From Phycisphaerae bacterium (GTDB lineage: Bacteria > Planctomycetota > Phycisphaerae > UBA1845 > Fen-1342): a DNA stretch of 51,729 bases. This document shows positions 26,716-34,808 of this stretch, piece by piece. The notes below the pieces were generated by a model. The model was not told where the DNA came from. It did no database searches and was given only the letters and a program-made list of their open reading frames with translations. The position numbers and the translations under genes are program-made. The stretch's first letter is position 1, and each line of letters starts with the position of its first letter. Location: contig JANQFV010000040.1 in NCBI GenBank assembly GCA_028277645.1, positions 1 through 51,729 on the forward strand, in the 5' to 3' direction.

Positions 26716-27879
26716 TCAGCCGCCCGCCGTTTGCACCGCAGCCACCGCGGCCCCCAGTGCCGGCGCAGCGCGCAGGCGTGAGGCCCGAACCAGCCCCGCC
26801 CGCAGCTGGCCCTGATCATCCAGACAATGCGCGCGTAGCGCAGCGTCCCCCCGCTGCCCGATCATCCACGCCAGACACGCCTCCAATGGCACAGCGAAGG
26901 TCGCGCGATTCGCATCGTCCGCATAGACCGCCCCCAGCCGCTGCCCAATCACAATGCGATCGAGCAGCGTGCCACGATACGGATGTTCAACCTCCAGCCG
27001 CTCGTACTGTGTCCCACGATGCGCCGCCATCACCCGGCCGGCGTACACCGTTTGCAACCGCTCGAAGATCAGCTCAGCCAACACAACCGCCGCTGTGTGC
27101 AGACACGCCCGCGCCACCGCATCGCCCCCCTGCGCCGCCCGCTCCGGATAAGGGCTCTCCGCCCCCGGCGCCAGCACCGCAAACAGCCCGTTCAGCGACT
27201 TCGCGGAAATCACCTTCTCGAACGTCGGACCCAGCGCACAGGGAATCTGCCAAGCCTTGAGCAACCACGCCGTAGTCCGATCAAACGGCACCAACTCCCC
27301 GCGCAGCTTCAAAGCATCCGCAACGCCAGTCCCACACCCAACGTAGTAAGCGCTCTCCACGTCCCCAAACAACCCGTCCGCCGCAAACTCCTCTCCGAGC
27401 CCGCAATAATCCGCATCACTCCCCAGCGCAGCGATTGGCGAAGCAAGCTCAATCCCCTGATCCTGGAGGCGTCGCTTCAGTTCATCCAAGTAATTGGGGA
27501 CTCTGGGTCCGTTGTTGATCACACAAATGCCCCGCCCATCCGCCGTCTTCAAACCCGGCATGCCAATGCCCACGATCACCTGCTGCGCACCGCATTGCCG
27601 CGCCACGTCGGCGATCGCGTCCGCCGCCGCCTGCACCCAGACTGTCCCCAGCGCACGTTCATCCTCGCCAAGTCGAATTTCCCCCGAATCACGCGCTGCA
27701 AGCTGCTCCGCCACTGGCACAGGCGTAAACGACGTCAGCGTCTCGTAGATTCGCGCCGCCGATTCATCACGAAGCCGAAATTCGCGTACCGCCCCCGGAT
27801 CATCGCAATCCACCGCGTGCGCCTTGACCTCGGTCGCACCGCCATCCACCCCGATGATAAGTGTGTCTTTGGCGTTCAT
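26716..27879 (-). CDS. ROK/BadF-type sugar kinase, candidate MurNAc/GlcNAc kinase
   Basis: A 387-residue cytoplasmic protein of the actin-like ATPase (ASKHA) kinase fold. Visible motifs: phosphate-1 loop IIGVDGGATEVKA (8-20), a GIGMPGLKTADGRG segment (104-117), a probable catalytic Asp in GSDADYCGLGE (D155), and phosphate-2 YYVGCGTGVADAL (178-190). These fit ROK or BadF-like N-acetylhexosamine kinases. With murQ nearby and no PTS or AnmK gene seen, phosphorylation of imported MurNAc (or GlcNAc) to the 6-phosphate is the best guess. The ATG at 27879 lies 3 nt after the stop of the GT2 gene, so they form an operon. The exact sugar cannot be read from sequence. Confidence 0.8.
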   Translation of the reverse strand: MNAKDTLIIGVDGGATEVKAHAVDCDDPGAVREFRLRDESAARIYETLTSFTPVPVAEQLAARDSGEIRLGEDERALGTVWVQAAADAIADVARQCGAQQVIVGIGMPGLKTADGRGICVINNGPRVPNYLDELKRRLQDQGIELASPIAALGSDADYCGLGEEFAADGLFGDVESAYYVGCGTGVADALKLRGELVPFDRTTAWLLKAWQIPCALGPTFEKVISAKSLNGLFAVLAPGAESPYPERAAQGGDAVARACLHTAAVVLAELIFERLQTVYAGRVMAAHRGTQYERLEVEHPYRGTLLDRIVIGQRLGAVYADDANRATFAVPLEACLAWMIGQRGDAALRAHCLDDQGQLRAGLVRASRLRAAPALGAAVAAVQTAGG

Positions 27880-27882
27880 GCT

Positions 27883-29457
27883 TCAGACCTTCGCGTTCAG
27901 TGCCCGCCGCCGCTCGAGCGCTTCCAGACGCATGTGATCCTTCGCGTTGTCATTTCGATCAACCGTCGCCTGGTCGATCGCGTGATCTGTCCCGCCCGCG
28001 TGGCGAATCACTTCGTAAATCGGATCCCACACGCGGCCGATCGTGTACCGCTCGCTGATCCGCAGCACGAGGTCGTAGTCTTCGCCATAGTTCCGTGAGT
28101 GCGGGCTGTCGTTCACGCCAAACCAGCCCGCGGCGCGAATGACATCGATAGACGCAGACCGCGGCGCACCGGCACCGTTGATGCGCAGCAGGTTGTTGCG
28201 CCCGTTCTCCGCGGTCCACTCGTCGTGTGTAACGACCGGAATCTCCTCGTTGCGCGCCAGCTTCCCGGTCTCTTCGTCGAGCGTCCAAACCTCGTACGAG
28301 CCGATCACCATGCCGATCGTCGGATCCGACTCGAACACCGCCAACAGCTTCTCCACCGCGTCCGGCTTCAGCCGATCATCCGAATCCAACTGCACGTAGT
28401 ACTGTCCGCGGGCGGCGGCGATGCCCGTGTTCAGACACAACCCGAGATTGTTCACATCGACAACGATGAGGCGCACATCGGGTGCATCCGCCACGTGCTT
28501 TGCTCCGCCTGGCATGTACTCCTGAACGGCCGCCGCGGTCGGATCGTTTGCGCCACCGTTGACGACGACGACGACTTCCACCTGCTTGACGGTCTGGGCC
28601 TGCACACTCTCGATCGCGCGCCCGATGAACTCGGGCCGGTTGTTAACCGGAATCACGATGCTCGCGATACAGCCCGTGCGCATCGCCGCGTCCTGGCGCG
28701 GCGTCACATGCGCGCCCGGCTCCAGGTACGCGCCGGTCCGCCGTAAGTGCTCGCCGAGCACGCGCTCCATCTCAATCTGCGCGTCCTTACCCATCATCAG
28801 ATAGTCGAAGACGTTGTGCGCCGTCCCGGCCGACTCGACCGCATACAACGCACCCGCATAGCGATTGGCGATATGCGCTGGCGCGGCCCGCTCCGTCAGC
28901 CGCAGGCGCAGGTCGTACCAATCGGCCGCACCGTAACGCTCGTCAAACCCACCCACCTCGCGCAACTCCGCCGTACGAAACAGCAGCACCCGCCCAAAGT
29001 CGACCGTGTCGCGCAGCCGCCCCGCATGCCAATCCAGCAGATGCACGTCACTGCGCGCCCCCTGCGCGTCGACGCGCTCATAGTCCGCATAAACAAACGC
29101 CGGCGGCGTCGCCCGCGACGCCACCATCAGCATCGTCCGCACGGCCGACCTACGCAGCACCACCGGCGCGGCCTCGCTGAACACGAGCAGAACGTACTCG
29201 CCGGTCGCCGCCTGAATGCCGGCATTGCACATCGCGGCCCGATTGGCGTACTCCCCGGGCACGTGCGTCATCCCCTCGGAGCCATAATCCGCCGCGGACG
29301 ATTTCGACTGCCCGTCGACGATTACAGCCTGCACGTTCGGATGGTCCTGCTCATGGACAGCCGCGACGCAGCGTTTGAACGAATCCAGGTCGTACGGCAG
29401 CCCTTCGGGCAGCAGCAATACGACCGACACCTGCCGTTTGTTGAAGTCGTCATGCAT
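27883..29457 (-). CDS. Protein with two GT-A (GT2) glycosyltransferase domains
   Basis: ATG 29457 gives 524 residues; the frame is open further upstream, but that part lacks glycosyltransferase character. There are two GT2 modules. The first (about 8-235) opens SVVLLLPEGLP and has DGQSKSS, but its usual DxD is unclear (VYADYERVD). The second (about 262-470) is complete: IASIVIPVNNRPEFIGRAIE, VVVNGGANDPT, and the DxD metal site VQLDSDDRLKPD. It is a soluble or peripheral enzyme without clear membrane helices. The first module may be a degenerate partner. It is coupled by 3 nt to the sugar kinase gene. A role in glycan assembly is likely, but acceptor and donor are unknown, and its link to PG recycling is positional only. 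Confidence 0.82.
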   Translation of the reverse strand: MHDDFNKRQVSVVLLLPEGLPYDLDSFKRCVAAVHEQDHPNVQAVIVDGQSKSSAADYGSEGMTHVPGEYANRAAMCNAGIQAATGEYVLLVFSEAAPVVLRRSAVRTMLMVASRATPPAFVYADYERVDAQGARSDVHLLDWHAGRLRDTVDFGRVLLFRTAELREVGGFDERYGAADWYDLRLRLTERAAPAHIANRYAGALYAVESAGTAHNVFDYLMMGKDAQIEMERVLGEHLRRTGAYLEPGAHVTPRQDAAMRTGCIASIVIPVNNRPEFIGRAIESVQAQTVKQVEVVVVVNGGANDPTAAAVQEYMPGGAKHVADAPDVRLIVVDVNNLGLCLNTGIAAARGQYYVQLDSDDRLKPDAVEKLLAVFESDPTIGMVIGSYEVWTLDEETGKLARNEEIPVVTHDEWTAENGRNNLLRINGAGAPRSASIDVIRAAGWFGVNDSPHSRNYGEDYDLVLRISERYTIGRVWDPIYEVIRHAGGTDHAIDQATVDRNDNAKDHMRLEALERRRALNAKV

Positions 29458-29523
29458 GGGGTCGATTCTACGATAAGATGCCCATCGCAACCAAACGCCT
29501 CCGGTTTCCGCGGGAGAGAGCAG

Positions 29524-30450
29524 ATGGCGGCGCAAACCAACACGCTGATTCGCATTGCCACGCGTGACAACCTCGCGGAGATCTACGCGCTGGCGCGCAC
29601 AGCGCTGCACCTGGACACATTCACTGCGGAGCTACTCGACGAAAAGCTCTTCGCCGGCTGGTGCTGCCCGGATACCGAGAGCCGCGTTCACGTCGCCGAG
29701 ATCGGCGGGCACACCATCGGTTTTCTGCAATCCGTCCTGCGACCGGCGGCGGCAAAGGCCTGGCTGGGGCTCTTCGCCGTTTCCGCGGAGCATCGCCGAA
29801 GAGGCGTCGCTGCTACTTTGTACCAGACTGCATTCTTGGATGTGCCGCGGGAGATTTCCGAGATCGAGGTGCTCGCGATCCCGGGTAACTACTTCGCACC
29901 GGGGCTCGATCCGCGCTATACCGAAGCGCATTGTCTTGTTGAGCGGCTGGGATTCGAACGCTTCAACGATTGCGTGAACCTGACGGCCCCGCTCGATAGT
30001 CGCTTCGAGACGGCTGACGAGGAAACGCGACTGGCAGCGGCGGGAATTGAAGTCCGGCGCGCCGCGCCAAAAGACCGCGATCTGCTCGACAGGTTCTTCG
30101 ATGAGCAGTTCGGCGCGGATTGGCGCTACGAAGCGGAATTGGCCCTGGACAACAATCCACCGGCACTGCATCTGGCACTTCGTGATGGACAGGTGATCGC
30201 TTTCAGCGCTCATTCAACGCAGAACCGCGAGTGGGGATTTTTCGGTCCGATGGGCACCACGCCCGCGGCACGCGGTCACGGCATTGGCCGCGTGCTGCTG
30301 TGGCACTGCCTCAACGACCTGCGCGACGCGGGCCACCGAACGGGCGTGATCCCCTGGGTCGGGCCGATCGCGTTCTATCAGCAGTGGGCGAACTGCCGCG
30401 TCGATCGCGTCTTCTGGCGTTATCGCCGCACGATCGAACCTCAGTCGTAA
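29524..30450 (+). CDS. Tandem GNAT acetyltransferase
   Basis: A 308-residue protein with two GNAT N-acetyltransferase domains, similar in layout to mycothiol-synthase-like double GNATs. ATG 29524 has GGGAG just upstream. Domain 1 (about 8-140) has LGLFAVSAEHRRRGVAATLY, the acetyl-CoA binding loop (R/QxxGxA type). Domain 2 (about 172-300) has FGPMGTTPAARGHGIGRVLL. The acceptor is unknown; amino sugar, peptide or small molecule are all possible. It is divergent from the GT2-kinase pair and its tail overlaps the tail of the SpoIID-like gene by 10 nt. Confidence 0.85.
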   Translation: MAAQTNTLIRIATRDNLAEIYALARTALHLDTFTAELLDEKLFAGWCCPDTESRVHVAEIGGHTIGFLQSVLRPAAAKAWLGLFAVSAEHRRRGVAATLYQTAFLDVPREISEIEVLAIPGNYFAPGLDPRYTEAHCLVERLGFERFNDCVNLTAPLDSRFETADEETRLAAAGIEVRRAAPKDRDLLDRFFDEQFGADWRYEAELALDNNPPALHLALRDGQVIAFSAHSTQNREWGFFGPMGTTPAARGHGIGRVLLWHCLNDLRDAGHRTGVIPWVGPIAFYQQWANCRVDRVFWRYRRTIEPQS

Positions 30451-31829
30451 GCGACGGCCAGCGTGCTCGCCGGGTAATAGTGGCGGCAGATGTCCGAGCA
30501 CGAATGCCCCGCCAGCGCCATCCCCAGTGCCCCGATCTGGCACATACCGACGCCGTGTCCCCAACCCGCGCCGCGTAGTGTGATCGCCGTCAGCGTGCCA
30601 TCGGCCTCACGCTCGCGGCGCACGGCGATGGCGCTGCTGTACAGGAAGCGTGTGTGCAGCACTTCGCGGATGTGGTACTCGCTTTCCAGGATCGAAACGC
30701 GCACCGCCCCTGACCGATCAATCCAATCCAACTCGATGCGGCTGACGCGTCCGCCCGGACCTCGCTCGACGACGCGTAAGTCCTCCAACTGCTGGATTTC
30801 ACTAAGTTCGTCGATCTTCTCCGCGAGCAGCGCCTCGAGCTCCGCTCGCTCGTAGCGCACCGTCCAGCGGAAGTAGTCATCCGTCACGTCCACGCGGCCG
30901 AGAAACCGCTCTAGCTCCGCCCGCGATACCACATTCGGGCTACACCAAGCCTTCGTCGCACGGACCCACGACCCGTCAAGATAATCGTCCATGTTCTCCT
31001 CGGACAGCGGAAAGTACCTATGCACTGCATCGTTGGCGGGCGCATCGACGATGGGTTCGAGACCGGGCTTTTCAACGCCCCACACCGCCCACGGCGTCTC
31101 ACTCATGCCACCACACGACTTGGCATAGTTCGCGTCGAGAAACTCGCCGCGCGGATTCAGCAACACCCAGCCCCGTGTGCCCTGCACGGCGGCGGCGACA
31201 CTCGGGCTGACATCGGCCAGCCCCTGATAACGCTGACAGCAATCGTCATTGCAGCGATCGAACGGGTCGGCGTCGTGCTTGTCCTCCGTCGCGGCCAGTA
31301 ACCAGGAGCGCGCGACGACACACTGCGCCCGTAGAAACTCCCCCGGACACGCCCCGCTCATCTCAGCACTGATGACGCCGCTCAGGTATGTCTCCACCGG
31401 CAATTCATTGACCAGCACCAACCCCCCCTCAGCCGGCAGAATCTCCAGCGTGCCTGCCAGCGTCTGATCGATGTTGCGCTGCCAATGGAAGCCGCGGCCG
31501 GCGACGACATCGCGCACCAGCGTGCCATCCGAACTTGCTGTCGACGCTTCGCCATGCGGGCGCACACTCAACCGCTCGGCCCGCAACATGGTTCCGTCGG
31601 TCGCCCGCAACTCAACACCCGCGTCGACTCGCCCAATCGTCACGTCGGCCCGCGCAGCGAGCGAATACCCCGCACGTAGCGGCGTCTCCATCCGCGCACC
31701 GACACCCGCGGTTCGCAAACGAATCACGTCGCGTGCATCGCGCGCCAAAATCACGCCGATTCTGATAAACGGCTCTCCCGGTGTAGCAAACGGTTGCGGC
31801 ACCTGACGCTTGTGTGTTTCAGAGCTCAT
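30441..31829 (-). CDS. SpoIID/LytB-like lytic transglycosylase
   Basis: A 462-residue SpoIID-domain protein. SpoIID of Bacillus is a lytic transglycosylase that cuts peptide-free glycan strands. Visible are PVETYLSGVISAEMSG with the catalytic Glu equivalent E156, QCVVARSWLLAATE, and the C-terminal signature GAGWGHGVGMCQIGALGMA. It is longer than Bacillus SpoIID because of an insertion (about 250-370). There is no signal peptide, and an in-frame stop four codons before the ATG rules out a longer N-terminus, so export is unexplained. Planctomycetes do not form endospores, so a role in wall turnover or PG feeding is inferred. It is convergent with the GNAT gene (10-nt overlap). Confidence 0.85.
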   Translation of the reverse strand: MSSETHKRQVPQPFATPGEPFIRIGVILARDARDVIRLRTAGVGARMETPLRAGYSLAARADVTIGRVDAGVELRATDGTMLRAERLSVRPHGEASTASSDGTLVRDVVAGRGFHWQRNIDQTLAGTLEILPAEGGLVLVNELPVETYLSGVISAEMSGACPGEFLRAQCVVARSWLLAATEDKHDADPFDRCNDDCCQRYQGLADVSPSVAAAVQGTRGWVLLNPRGEFLDANYAKSCGGMSETPWAVWGVEKPGLEPIVDAPANDAVHRYFPLSEENMDDYLDGSWVRATKAWCSPNVVSRAELERFLGRVDVTDDYFRWTVRYERAELEALLAEKIDELSEIQQLEDLRVVERGPGGRVSRIELDWIDRSGAVRVSILESEYHIREVLHTRFLYSSAIAVRREREADGTLTAITLRGAGWGHGVGMCQIGALGMALAGHSCSDICRHYYPASTLAVAYD

Positions 31830-32135
31830 GCCAGCAGTTTACCCGTCCCGGACTCGAGGCTCAGCCACAACCACCGGAAGCGATCACGGTCGTTTCCGCT
31901 CGTGATTTTGGTTCAACTACACCACGGCCGTCTTGTTTGCGCTTGCAACCTCAAATAAGATCGGGTAATATATTATATAATCATCGGTCGCGTACGGGTG
32001 CCGATAGAAAGAAGCGCATGTCCACGACCGAACGTATGAGATGTCCGTCTGCGCCCGTTACAGCGGGGTGCGGGAAAGTACGGGCATCCCGCTAGGCAAA
32101 CTAGGCAAAGGCGTTGCAGAACAGGAGCAAGTCCA
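31830..32135. other. Divergent intergenic region with promoter, hairpin and tandem 9-mer
   Basis: This 306-nt gap precedes the prepilin-like gene. It holds TGTTTGCGCTTG (31934-31945), an AT-rich stretch TAATATATTATATAATC (31966-31982), a small hairpin GCGGG...CCCGC (32070-32092), and a perfect tandem repeat of CTAGGCAAA (32092-32109). No gene was recognised. The hairpin plus repeats sit in the likely 5' leader. Confidence 0.55.
31934..31980 (+). promoter_or_regulatory. Promoter region of the prepilin-like gene
   Basis: TGTTTGCGCTTG (31934-31945) and TTATATAA (31973-31980) occur in the same order as upstream of the amidase gene on the other strand. The start codon is 155 nt downstream, leaving room for a long leader. 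Confidence 0.4.
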
Positions 32136-33167
32136 GTGCCTTCACGCGAGCAACTCCGAAAACCGGCTTTCACGCTAATCGAACTGTTGGTCGTCGTTGC
32201 CATCATCGCGTTGCTGATTTCGATCCTCCTGCCGGCGTTACACAAAGTCCGTGAGAATGCCAAGTCGGTCAAGTGCCTGGTCAACTTGCGCACGCTCGGC
32301 CAGGGTGTGGTCAGCTACGCTGGCGAAGAAGGTCGCCTACCCGGCCCAATTCACCCGGCGTTGTACCGCAACCAGGGCCTGAATTCACTGATGACCAACC
32401 CCGTGCGACCGCTCGGTCAGGCATCCGCCGAGTACTTCCAATCGCGGCAACTCACCTGGAAGCTACGGGGCAGCTTCAACGATTCGCACGACTACGAGGG
32501 ATCGATCACCGATCAAGTGGCGACCTGCCCGCTCACCGTCGGACTCAACCCCGACAGCAACTTCCTCGGGTTCTACAATGCCACTAACCGGTTCGTGTAC
32601 CCGACGAGCTACGTGATCAACAACGTCGGCACGACTGGTGCAGATTCGGGGTCCACCGGCGGTATGCGTACTACAGATCCGCCGCAGTACTTCGGGTTCA
32701 GCCCTTGGAGCCAGACGGATCCCACGCTGCAGTCGATTGCGGCGCAATACCCGCCGCAGCCCATTTCCCGGGTCAAGAAACCGTCCGACGAATGGATGAT
32801 CGCGGACGCCTGGTATCGCATGCGTTCCAATGCTGCGTTCCAGGAGCTGCAGCAGGAAGGTCCGTACCAGTGGGACTGGACGGGTGAAGCCCTGCCGAAC
32901 TTCGCGCCGCACTTCGCCGGTCGCCAGTATGCGTTCCCAGGCTCGTCAGCGCTGCGCGACGGAGAATCGGCGGAGATTCGCAAGAGCCGTGGCGACGGTA
33001 AGACCAACACCGTATATTTCGACGGACACGCCACCGCGGTTCGGTCAAAGCGGTTGATCGCCGGTGCCAATGGTGCTGAGATTCTCTACGGCTTCCCGGG
33101 TACGGTGAATCCGTTCAAGCAACAGCCCGGCCCCAATCACGCGATCTGGAGCGCTTACTGGGAGTAA
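32136..33167 (+). CDS. Prepilin-type N-terminal and H-X9-DG-like protein
   Basis: A 343-residue planctomycete pseudopilin-like protein. The start is GTG 32136 with AGGAG at 32122-32126. Residues 11-33 form the type IV prepilin helix FTLIELLVVVAIIALLISIL with the conserved Glu at position 5 of the mature form; the residue before the cleavage site is Ala (PAFTLIE), where Gly is usual. The C-terminal part holds NTVYFDGHATAV, the ending typical of planctomycete prepilin-like families. Such proteins are very numerous in these genomes, are probably processed by a prepilin peptidase, and may form surface or secretion-type assemblies. There is no partner gene in the window. Confidence 0.88.
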   Translation: MPSREQLRKPAFTLIELLVVVAIIALLISILLPALHKVRENAKSVKCLVNLRTLGQGVVSYAGEEGRLPGPIHPALYRNQGLNSLMTNPVRPLGQASAEYFQSRQLTWKLRGSFNDSHDYEGSITDQVATCPLTVGLNPDSNFLGFYNATNRFVYPTSYVINNVGTTGADSGSTGGMRTTDPPQYFGFSPWSQTDPTLQSIAAQYPPQPISRVKKPSDEWMIADAWYRMRSNAAFQELQQEGPYQWDWTGEALPNFAPHFAGRQYAFPGSSALRDGESAEIRKSRGDGKTNTVYFDGHATAVRSKRLIAGANGAEILYGFPGTVNPFKQQPGPNHAIWSAYWE

Positions 33168-33188
33168 TGCCCGCTTCGGCCTGCGGCC

Positions 33189-34808
33189 CTACGGTCGCTT
33201 GGCCATGAAGAAATAGCGATCACACGTCGCATCGTACAACGGATCCTGGGCATCAAAGCTGCCCACCTGCACACAGGGCGGGGATGCGTGAATGAACCGG
33301 GTGGGACTCAGTGCCAGCGCTGTATGATAGATTTTCCCGCTGCGACCCATGAAGAACAACTGATCGCCGGCTTGAATTCCAGTTCGATGCCACGCGGTTG
33401 CGACCAACCGACCCGCGAACGCCTGCTGCCACGCGTCGCGTGCTGGCAAAGCCCCGTGCAGTGACAGCGCACGCGTCAATACACCGCTGCAATCCACACC
33501 CAGCTCTGACCTGCCGCCGAAAACGTACGGAACATACAAATAGTTCAACGCCGCCCACACACGCTGCTTGGCGGCATCCGCTGCACAGCCTGACTCTGCC
33601 TCGGTCCGTTGTTTGGCGCAGTACGCCGCGAACTCCGCGGCGGCCATCGGCTCAATCGCACTGGTTGGTATCCAACCCCAGTAGCCGTCAGCCGCGTGAA
33701 GAAGAAAGTGTCCATCCTCGCGATCCAAGAGAAACACGGCCTCGCCGCGGAGTAATTGTGTCTGCACGCCGCCCCTTCCATGTGGCCGTCGATACGTGAG
33801 CGCCATCGGAACGCGGCAGACGCCGAAGAGTCCATCACGCAACTGCGTGCGATTCGGCAGTTCAACGACCTCGCTGCGGGGAACATCGACGCCGACGGCG
33901 CGCAGCGCTCCCCGGAGCCCGTCCAGCACATGCGGCACAGTCGTTCGACCCACGAGCGTCAACTCCGCACCATCGCGTACGGCGACGTCGAAGTGCGCGA
34001 GGGAGTTGTTGCGAATCGCAACGCTGACATAGGTGTAACAGAACCAGCCCGTTAGCTCACGCGGCAAATCGCCGCGCGGCCAGATCCGCTGGGCGACTTG
34101 CGCCGCACGTGACGCCGTCTTTCCCGATGTTTCGGACGCGTCGTTCGGTGAGTCCAGCCTGCGTGTTGATGCGAGCGCCTGATACAGGTCCCAGGCAGTG
34201 TCTAAACATTCGCGGCGCTGCCCGATCACGTCGAATGACGAGTTCGCCGGCAGCGTGATCGTGTAGACTGGAACGCCTTCGAGACCGTCATACACCACCT
34301 CCGACATGCGCGCCCACGGCAGTTCGCCTGCCAGACTCGCAAGCAGGTCCCCATCCACCGTACGCGGCTGGCCGCTGTTCACCGTCCCTGCATTTTCGAC
34401 GCGGCCAGCCCAGGCAATCTCCAGAATCACATCGCATTCGACCGCTCGTAGCGCCTCCAGTTCTCGAACACGGTCAGCACCTGTGTCGCAACCTGCGAAC
34501 GTCCGGTCACGCCGTGGCAGAATGGACTTTCCACCAGCACTTTCGATGAAATGCGCCAGGTGCAATACAGTCATCAGGCTCAGATCGTCAAACTGGTCGT
34601 CCCCACCCGACTGCGCGCCGTCCCGCGCGATCAACCCCACTGTCCAGTCGCGCAACGCACCCTGCTCCACATCCGGAATTGGCGCCAGTTGCGCAAACGC
34701 CACATCGGGGCGGAGATCCATTGGCCCAATGACCTGCACACAGCCAGACATCGCTCCCAGCACAACGAGCATCACTGTCGACAGCACGAATCTGCTACGC
34801 ACGACCAT
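33189..34808 (-). CDS. NlpC/P60 cysteine peptidase lipoprotein with SH3-like domain
   Basis: From ATG 34808 the protein has 539 residues. A GTG at 34802 is better spaced from GGAG, and a GTG at 34823 is also possible. All overlap the 3' end of the upstream oxidoreductase gene (stop at 34795). A lipoprotein signal ends in MSGC. The N-terminal half resembles a domain that handles hydrophilic peptide or is a binding part; an SH3-like region (LLRGEAVFLLDREDGHFLLHAADGYWGW) precedes the NlpC/P60 domain, whose triad is Cys440 (LGVDCSGVL), His495 (IYHTALAL) and probably His507 (FIHAS). NlpC/P60 enzymes hydrolyse D-gamma-Glu-diaminopimelate bonds in PG stem peptides. This fits the PG theme of the locus. 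Confidence 0.85.
   Translation of the reverse strand: MVVRSRFVLSTVMLVVLGAMSGCVQVIGPMDLRPDVAFAQLAPIPDVEQGALRDWTVGLIARDGAQSGGDDQFDDLSLMTVLHLAHFIESAGGKSILPRRDRTFAGCDTGADRVRELEALRAVECDVILEIAWAGRVENAGTVNSGQPRTVDGDLLASLAGELPWARMSEVVYDGLEGVPVYTITLPANSSFDVIGQRRECLDTAWDLYQALASTRRLDSPNDASETSGKTASRAAQVAQRIWPRGDLPRELTGWFCYTYVSVAIRNNSLAHFDVAVRDGAELTLVGRTTVPHVLDGLRGALRAVGVDVPRSEVVELPNRTQLRDGLFGVCRVPMALTYRRPHGRGGVQTQLLRGEAVFLLDREDGHFLLHAADGYWGWIPTSAIEPMAAAEFAAYCAKQRTEAESGCAADAAKQRVWAALNYLYVPYVFGGRSELGVDCSGVLTRALSLHGALPARDAWQQAFAGRLVATAWHRTGIQAGDQLFFMGRSGKIYHTALALSPTRFIHASPPCVQVGSFDAQDPLYDATCDRYFFMAKRP

Noticed and set aside
32041..32135. c-di-GMP (GEMM) riboswitch upstream of the prepilin-like gene
   Set aside because: GGCAAA pieces are present, but the two conserved stems and the expected order of conserved blocks are missing.
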